From positions 124,001-188,000 of the forward strand of contig DXZA01000057.1 of NCBI GenBank assembly GCA_019415525.1: a DNA stretch of 64,000 nucleotides, written 5' to 3'. The notes under the pieces are model-generated. The model made no database searches. It saw nothing but the letters and a program-made list of their open reading frames with translations, and was not told where the DNA came from. The position numbers and the translations under genes are program-made. The DNA is from Tyzzerella sp. (GTDB taxonomy: Bacteria > Bacillota > Clostridia > Lachnospirales > Anaerotignaceae). Below, piece by piece: positions 60,592 to 64,000 of this stretch (the first letter of the stretch is position 1; each line of letters begins with the position of its first letter).

Positions 60592-61704
60592 TTACATAAT
60601 TTTTTTATATATGCAGTAAATAAAAGATAGTGTTAATATAGTAAAAGACAATATTATGTATAAGTTATTAAAATTTGCAGTACCTTGTGTTATAAATACA
60701 GTGGGTACTGCTTTTTGTGTTATTTTTTCAAATATTCCATAAAATAATATAGTGTATAAAACAGCTACTAAAGAATTAATCAATCTTGATATAATGTATA
60801 ATAAAGGATTTAAGTCTGTATCTGAAAAAACACTTATTGTTTGAATATTTATTGATATTCCACCAAAACCTATTATTAAACTTATTCCTATTATTTTTGC
60901 AAATAAATTACAATCCCACGATGATATCTTTTCACAACCATATGTAACTTCTAAAATACCAGAAAAAATTCCATATATATAATCATAATCTATATTTATA
61001 AAATATTTAATAGGCTTATATAATAAATCTATTATACCCCAAATCTCAAATGTTTCTGTTAATACAGAAAAAAGTACAATAAAGCCACCTATCATTATTA
61101 TTGTTTCTGAAGATGAACATATTGCTGTTTTTAGAATTGTACCTATACTTGAGTTTTTTATATTAAATGTTTTATTTGAGCAGTATGAATTATTTTTTAT
61201 ATGTATAAATCTAAATATAAATCCTGTTGTAATTGATGATATAAATAGTATAAAAATTAAAAAATATCCTGCTTGTGTATAGTTAAGCATTGATGAAGCT
61301 ACTGTACCTATTATAAATATGGGGCCATTTGTATTTATAAACGATAATGTTATTTGAGCATCTCTTTTTGATAGTTCACCATTTTTATAAAGGTCAGAAA
61401 TAACTTTTGCACCAAATGGGCAACCGGCAATAAGACCTGTTATCCAAGGAAATGCACATTGTGGTGAAACAGAAAATATTGGTTTCATAATATTTTTGAA
61501 TACCTTACCTAAAGAGTAGGAAAATCCTGTAAGTGAAAGTATTGAAGTTCCTATCATAAAAATAAATAATGAAGGAATTACATTTTTATACCAAATTAAA
61601 AGACCTTTTAAAGATGCTGAAATTATATTTTGTGGAAACAATAGTACAGTTATTAATACTGATATTGTTATAAATGATAGTAATATATATAATTTTTTAT
61701 GCAT
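60592..61704 (-). CDS. ylbJ: Sporulation integral membrane protein YlbJ (SpoVV-like)
   Basis: YlbJ/SpoVV sits in the outer forespore membrane and is needed for dipicolinic acid uptake into the spore. The 370-residue protein has about eight hydrophobic segments and the NUCLEOSIDE-recognition-like motifs SLKGLLIWYKNVIPSLFIFMI and AGCPFGAKVISDLY, and GPIFIIGTVASSML. It is next to coaD, matching ylbI-ylbJ in Bacillus, and convergent with the coiled-coil gene. The AGAGGTG site lies in a hairpin 3' arm (see 61706-61753). It ends near residue 370. Confidence 0.92.
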   Translation of the reverse strand: MHKKLYILLSFITISVLITVLLFPQNIISASLKGLLIWYKNVIPSLFIFMIGTSILSLTGFSYSLGKVFKNIMKPIFSVSPQCAFPWITGLIAGCPFGAKVISDLYKNGELSKRDAQITLSFINTNGPIFIIGTVASSMLNYTQAGYFLIFILFISSITTGFIFRFIHIKNNSYCSNKTFNIKNSSIGTILKTAICSSSETIIMIGGFIVLFSVLTETFEIWGIIDLLYKPIKYFINIDYDYIYGIFSGILEVTYGCEKISSWDCNLFAKIIGISLIIGFGGISINIQTISVFSDTDLNPLLYIISRLINSLVAVLYTILFYGIFEKITQKAVPTVFITQGTANFNNLYIILSFTILTLSFIYCIYKKIM

Positions 61705-61705
61705 T

Positions 61706-61753
61706 AAAAAACACCTCTTTTACTACAATGAATATGATAAAAGAAGTGTTTTT
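61706..61753 (-). promoter_or_regulatory. Intercistronic hairpin containing the ylbJ ribosome-binding site
   Basis: Minus-strand AAAAACACTTCTTTTA / TAAAAGAGGTGTTTTT (with one G-T), 16-base loop, followed by T residues. It has the form of a terminator for tmcAL, and its 3' arm includes GAGGTG, the ylbJ ribosome-binding site, only 6 bases from ylbJ's ATG. Confidence 0.75.
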
Positions 61754-61759
61754 ATGATG

Positions 61760-62986
61760 TTATATTATTACCATTGGTGTTGAAAATTCTTTTTTTGGTA
61801 TACGCATATTTTTTGATGGTGAAAGAGCAAAGTAAATATCAGTAAATTGTATTTCTTTTTCAAACATTTTTATACCTATTTCATCAAGTTGAGAGTATAT
61901 ATTTTTTGTGTTTGTAATTACTGGTATTTTTGATTTTTTAGTTAATTCGCTTAAAATTATTGATGAATCTTTTTTAAATCCTAAAACCCTTATATACTGA
62001 GAAAATCCATTTTCAATAAATTGAGAAAAATCATTTTTTTGTATATCTAGTATTATATGAAGTATTGCTCTTTGTATTTTTGTATAGGTATATCTTTTTG
62101 ACTTTATATAATCACATATTTCTTCAAAATCATAACATTCATATAATGATTTTAAAATTCTGTTTTCTAATCCTTCTGTAACATCAAGTATATTTTTTAA
62201 ATAATCTTCATTTGATGTTCTAAGTTTATAATTTAAGAAATGAGATAAATTATTTTGAAAAATAGGTGCTTTTTTACAATTTAAAGCTTCTGAATATATA
62301 TCAATACAATTTTTTGGTACAGCAGAAAAGGCTGTATTAATATTATTATTTTTTATATATTCCCTTATAGCAGTTGCAGATGCTATTGTGCTTTCTATAT
62401 TTTTAGAATTATAGTGAGCTTTTTCCCTTTTAATTGTTACAGGTGTTATTTTGCTATTTATTTTTTTTAAAGTTTTAAGATATTCTATACCTAATATATT
62501 ATTTGGATTTTCTAATATTTCTTTTGGTATATTAGCTATTTGTTCTAAGGCATTTCCTCGTGCAGTTGGAAAAGGAAGACCTTTAGAAAGTTCTTTTTTA
62601 ATAGCATATTTAAAATTTTGTGGCTCATTATAAAGTATATTTGCCGTTTTTTCTATATATTCGATATGTCCAGACTCTGAACCGAATGAAATCATATTAA
62701 CTATCCCTGTATTTTCAAGTATTCTTACAGCACATTCTGAAAAAAATTCAGCTGATGAAGTTGAAAAATAAGTTGGTATTTCTATAACCATATCAACACC
62801 ATTATTAAGAGCAGCTTTTGTACGTGTCCATTTATCAAAAATAGCAGGCTCACCTCGTTGAACAAAGTTACCGCTCATAACAGCAATTACAAAATCACAG
62901 CCCGAAATTTTTTTTGATTGCTCTATATGAAATTTATGTCCGTTGTGAAAAGGGTTATATTCTGATACTATTCCAAGTACTTTCAT
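61760..62986 (-). CDS. tmcAL: tRNA-Met cytidine acetate ligase TmcAL
   Basis: TmcAL (YlbM) acetylates the wobble cytidine (ac4C34) of elongator tRNA-Met using acetate and ATP. The 408-residue protein opens with GIVSEYNPFHNGHKFHI (HxGH nucleotidyl motif), MSGNFVQRGEPAIFDKWTR, VDMVIEIPTYFSTSSAEFF and FGSESGHI, all family hallmarks. Its gene order next to ylbJ matches ylbM in Bacillus (ylbI-ylbJ...ylbM). Start ATG 62986. Confidence 0.94.
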   Translation of the reverse strand: MKVLGIVSEYNPFHNGHKFHIEQSKKISGCDFVIAVMSGNFVQRGEPAIFDKWTRTKAALNNGVDMVIEIPTYFSTSSAEFFSECAVRILENTGIVNMISFGSESGHIEYIEKTANILYNEPQNFKYAIKKELSKGLPFPTARGNALEQIANIPKEILENPNNILGIEYLKTLKKINSKITPVTIKREKAHYNSKNIESTIASATAIREYIKNNNINTAFSAVPKNCIDIYSEALNCKKAPIFQNNLSHFLNYKLRTSNEDYLKNILDVTEGLENRILKSLYECYDFEEICDYIKSKRYTYTKIQRAILHIILDIQKNDFSQFIENGFSQYIRVLGFKKDSSIILSELTKKSKIPVITNTKNIYSQLDEIGIKMFEKEIQFTDIYFALSPSKNMRIPKKEFSTPMVII

Positions 62987-63029
62987 GTTAAAAAACCTTT
63001 CATGTGATAAATTTTTGTATATTTTAATT

Positions 63030-63038
63030 TGGTATAAT
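63030..63038 (+). promoter_or_regulatory. Extended -10 promoter upstream of the CheA-like gene
   Basis: TGgTATAAT, 120 bases before the gene start; a -35 was not evident at a good spacing. Confidence 0.3.
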
Positions 63039-63158
63039 TATTATAACAGATAGAGTGTTTTTTGTTCACTATTATTACTTTTTTCTATGGAAAAAAAAGA
63101 CTTAAAGAGCTATACTTTTATTATGGAATATTTTAATGTATAGAGCAGGGATTGATTT

Positions 63159-64000
63159 ATGGGAGATGATTTAGATTTTCTCAAATATATTTTTGCTGAT
63201 GAATGTGGAAATAATATAGCAAAAATAAGTGAAATAGAAAAAAGGGCTTTAATTAAAAACTCTTTTGACTTAAACGAAATTAATATTATATTGAGGATGC
63301 TTCATAGTATAAAAGGTTCTGCTTCTATGATGGGATATATGGGGATTGCACAAGTTTCTCATTCCTTAGAAGAATTATATATATATATGAAAGATAGTGA
63401 TTTTTCTGAAAAAGAGTTTAATTATATTATAAATCTTTCAGAGCTTGCTCTTAATTATATTTTAAAAGAAATAAGTAATATAGAAACAGAAACTATAACA
63501 TTTGACTATGGATATGGTATTACAAAATTTATAACTGACTTTCTTAATGAGAAGTCTCTTGAATATGAAAACCAAAAGTTTATTGAAAAACTTAAAAACT
63601 CAAGTTATAAAATAAAAAAACCATATACAATAAAGAAAAAAGATTTTTATATACTTGAAGAAAAATCAAAGCGTCTTATGAGCATATTATCTATGCAACT
63701 TGAAAAAAGCGTTGAGCTTATTATAAAAGGAGCAGATACAATAACAACTGAAAGTATAAATGAAAAAGTATCTATTGCTGTATTACAACTAATAAAAAAC
63801 AGTATTGACCATGGCATAGAAACAAAAGAAGAACGCATAAAAAGTGGTAAAAAAGAAAAAGGTTTAGTTATAATAAATATATATATTGAAAAAGATACAT
63901 TAAATGTTATTGTAAGTGATGATGGTTTAGGTCTTGATAAAGATGAAATATTTAAAAAAGCTTTGGAAAAAGGTATTGCAAATAAAAGTATATGTGAATA
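63159..64000 (+). CDS. CheA-like histidine kinase, 5' part (runs off the window)
   Basis: An open frame from ATG at 63159 to the window end (280 residues, no stop). Residues 1-105 form an Hpt domain with phospho-His49 in MLHSIKGSASMMGY; residues 205-280 start a GHKL ATPase of CheA type with the N-box LIKNSIDHGIE (Asn214) and VSDDGLGLD (Asp255-256). The segment between, about 100 residues, is too short for both the CheA P2 CheY-binding and P3 dimerisation domains. AGGG precedes the ATG. No chemotaxis genes are near, so it may not be a chemotaxis CheA. The C-terminal CheW-like region is out of view. Confidence 0.85.
   Translation, partial: MGDDLDFLKYIFADECGNNIAKISEIEKRALIKNSFDLNEINIILRMLHSIKGSASMMGYMGIAQVSHSLEELYIYMKDSDFSEKEFNYIINLSELALNYILKEISNIETETITFDYGYGITKFITDFLNEKSLEYENQKFIEKLKNSSYKIKKPYTIKKKDFYILEEKSKRLMSILSMQLEKSVELIIKGADTITTESINEKVSIAVLQLIKNSIDHGIETKEERIKSGKKEKGLVIINIYIEKDTLNVIVSDDGLGLDKDEIFKKALEKGIANKSICE

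Overview
The window comes from a very AT-rich, low-GC Gram-positive chromosome, most likely a spore-forming anaerobe of the class Clostridia (Lachnospiraceae-like or a neighbouring family). Supporting signs are A/T-ending codons, strong GGAGG ribosome-binding sites with several TTG and GTG starts, sporulation genes (two spo0A-type regulators, spoIVB, ylbJ, a dacB/dacF-type carboxypeptidase), DUF5721, DUF4364 and DUF6648-like genes, an anaerobic cobalamin pathway, and gene orders shared with Bacillus and Clostridia (yicC-remA-gmk-rpoZ-priA-def-fmt-rsmB-rlmN-prpC-prkC-rsgA-rpe-thiN; rsmD-coaD-ylbJ-tmcAL). No rRNA, tRNA, CRISPR array, insertion sequence or prophage was seen. The window reads as core chromosome.

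Region by region. 1-11.8 kb: the end of a MATE-type transporter, a DUF5721 gene, htpG behind a perfect CIRCE element, an orphan gene with a C-terminal coiled coil, an MBOAT/SGNH pair that probably acylates an exported polymer, glnS, an amino-acid:cation symporter with a structured leader, a DJ-1/PfpI protein, a DUF6648-like gene and a CYTH phosphatase. 12-18.9 kb: the first spo0A, a PspC protein, DUF4364, a TIGR01212 radical SAM protein, an orphan, gdhA, a glyoxalase-like protein and a 525-residue orphan with a His/Cys-rich tail. 19-30.5 kb: an 11-gene cobalamin operon (cobQ, cbiB, cobD, cobO, cbiA, cbiC, cbiD, cbiET, cbiL, cbiF, cbiG) followed by sfsA. 30.5-37.4 kb: two D-Ala-D-Ala carboxypeptidases flanking spoIVB, then scpB, scpA, a site-2-protease homologue that has lost the second His of HExxH, and a second divergent spo0A. 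37.4-54.5 kb: rqcH and the long housekeeping cluster from yicC to thiN, a 47-residue membrane protein, and rpmB. 54.7-64 kb: Asp23-family protein, FakA-like kinase, recG, rsmD, coaD, a coiled-coil protein, ylbJ, tmcAL and the beginning of a CheA-like kinase.

The points most worth a second look are: (1) two full-length Spo0A paralogues 24 kb apart, the second with a changed acidic pocket, a leader carrying an exact 0A-box core, and a possible 17-codon upstream ORF; (2) the pseudo-site-2 protease in the scpAB operon; (3) the orphan protein with 17 His and 6 Cys in its last 37 residues, divergent from the cobalamin operon; (4) a compact CheA-like kinase cut by the window end; (5) a small membrane protein in the position that spoVM occupies in Bacillus; (6) several hairpins that overlap ribosome-binding sites or promoters. 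Most of the rest is ordinary housekeeping.
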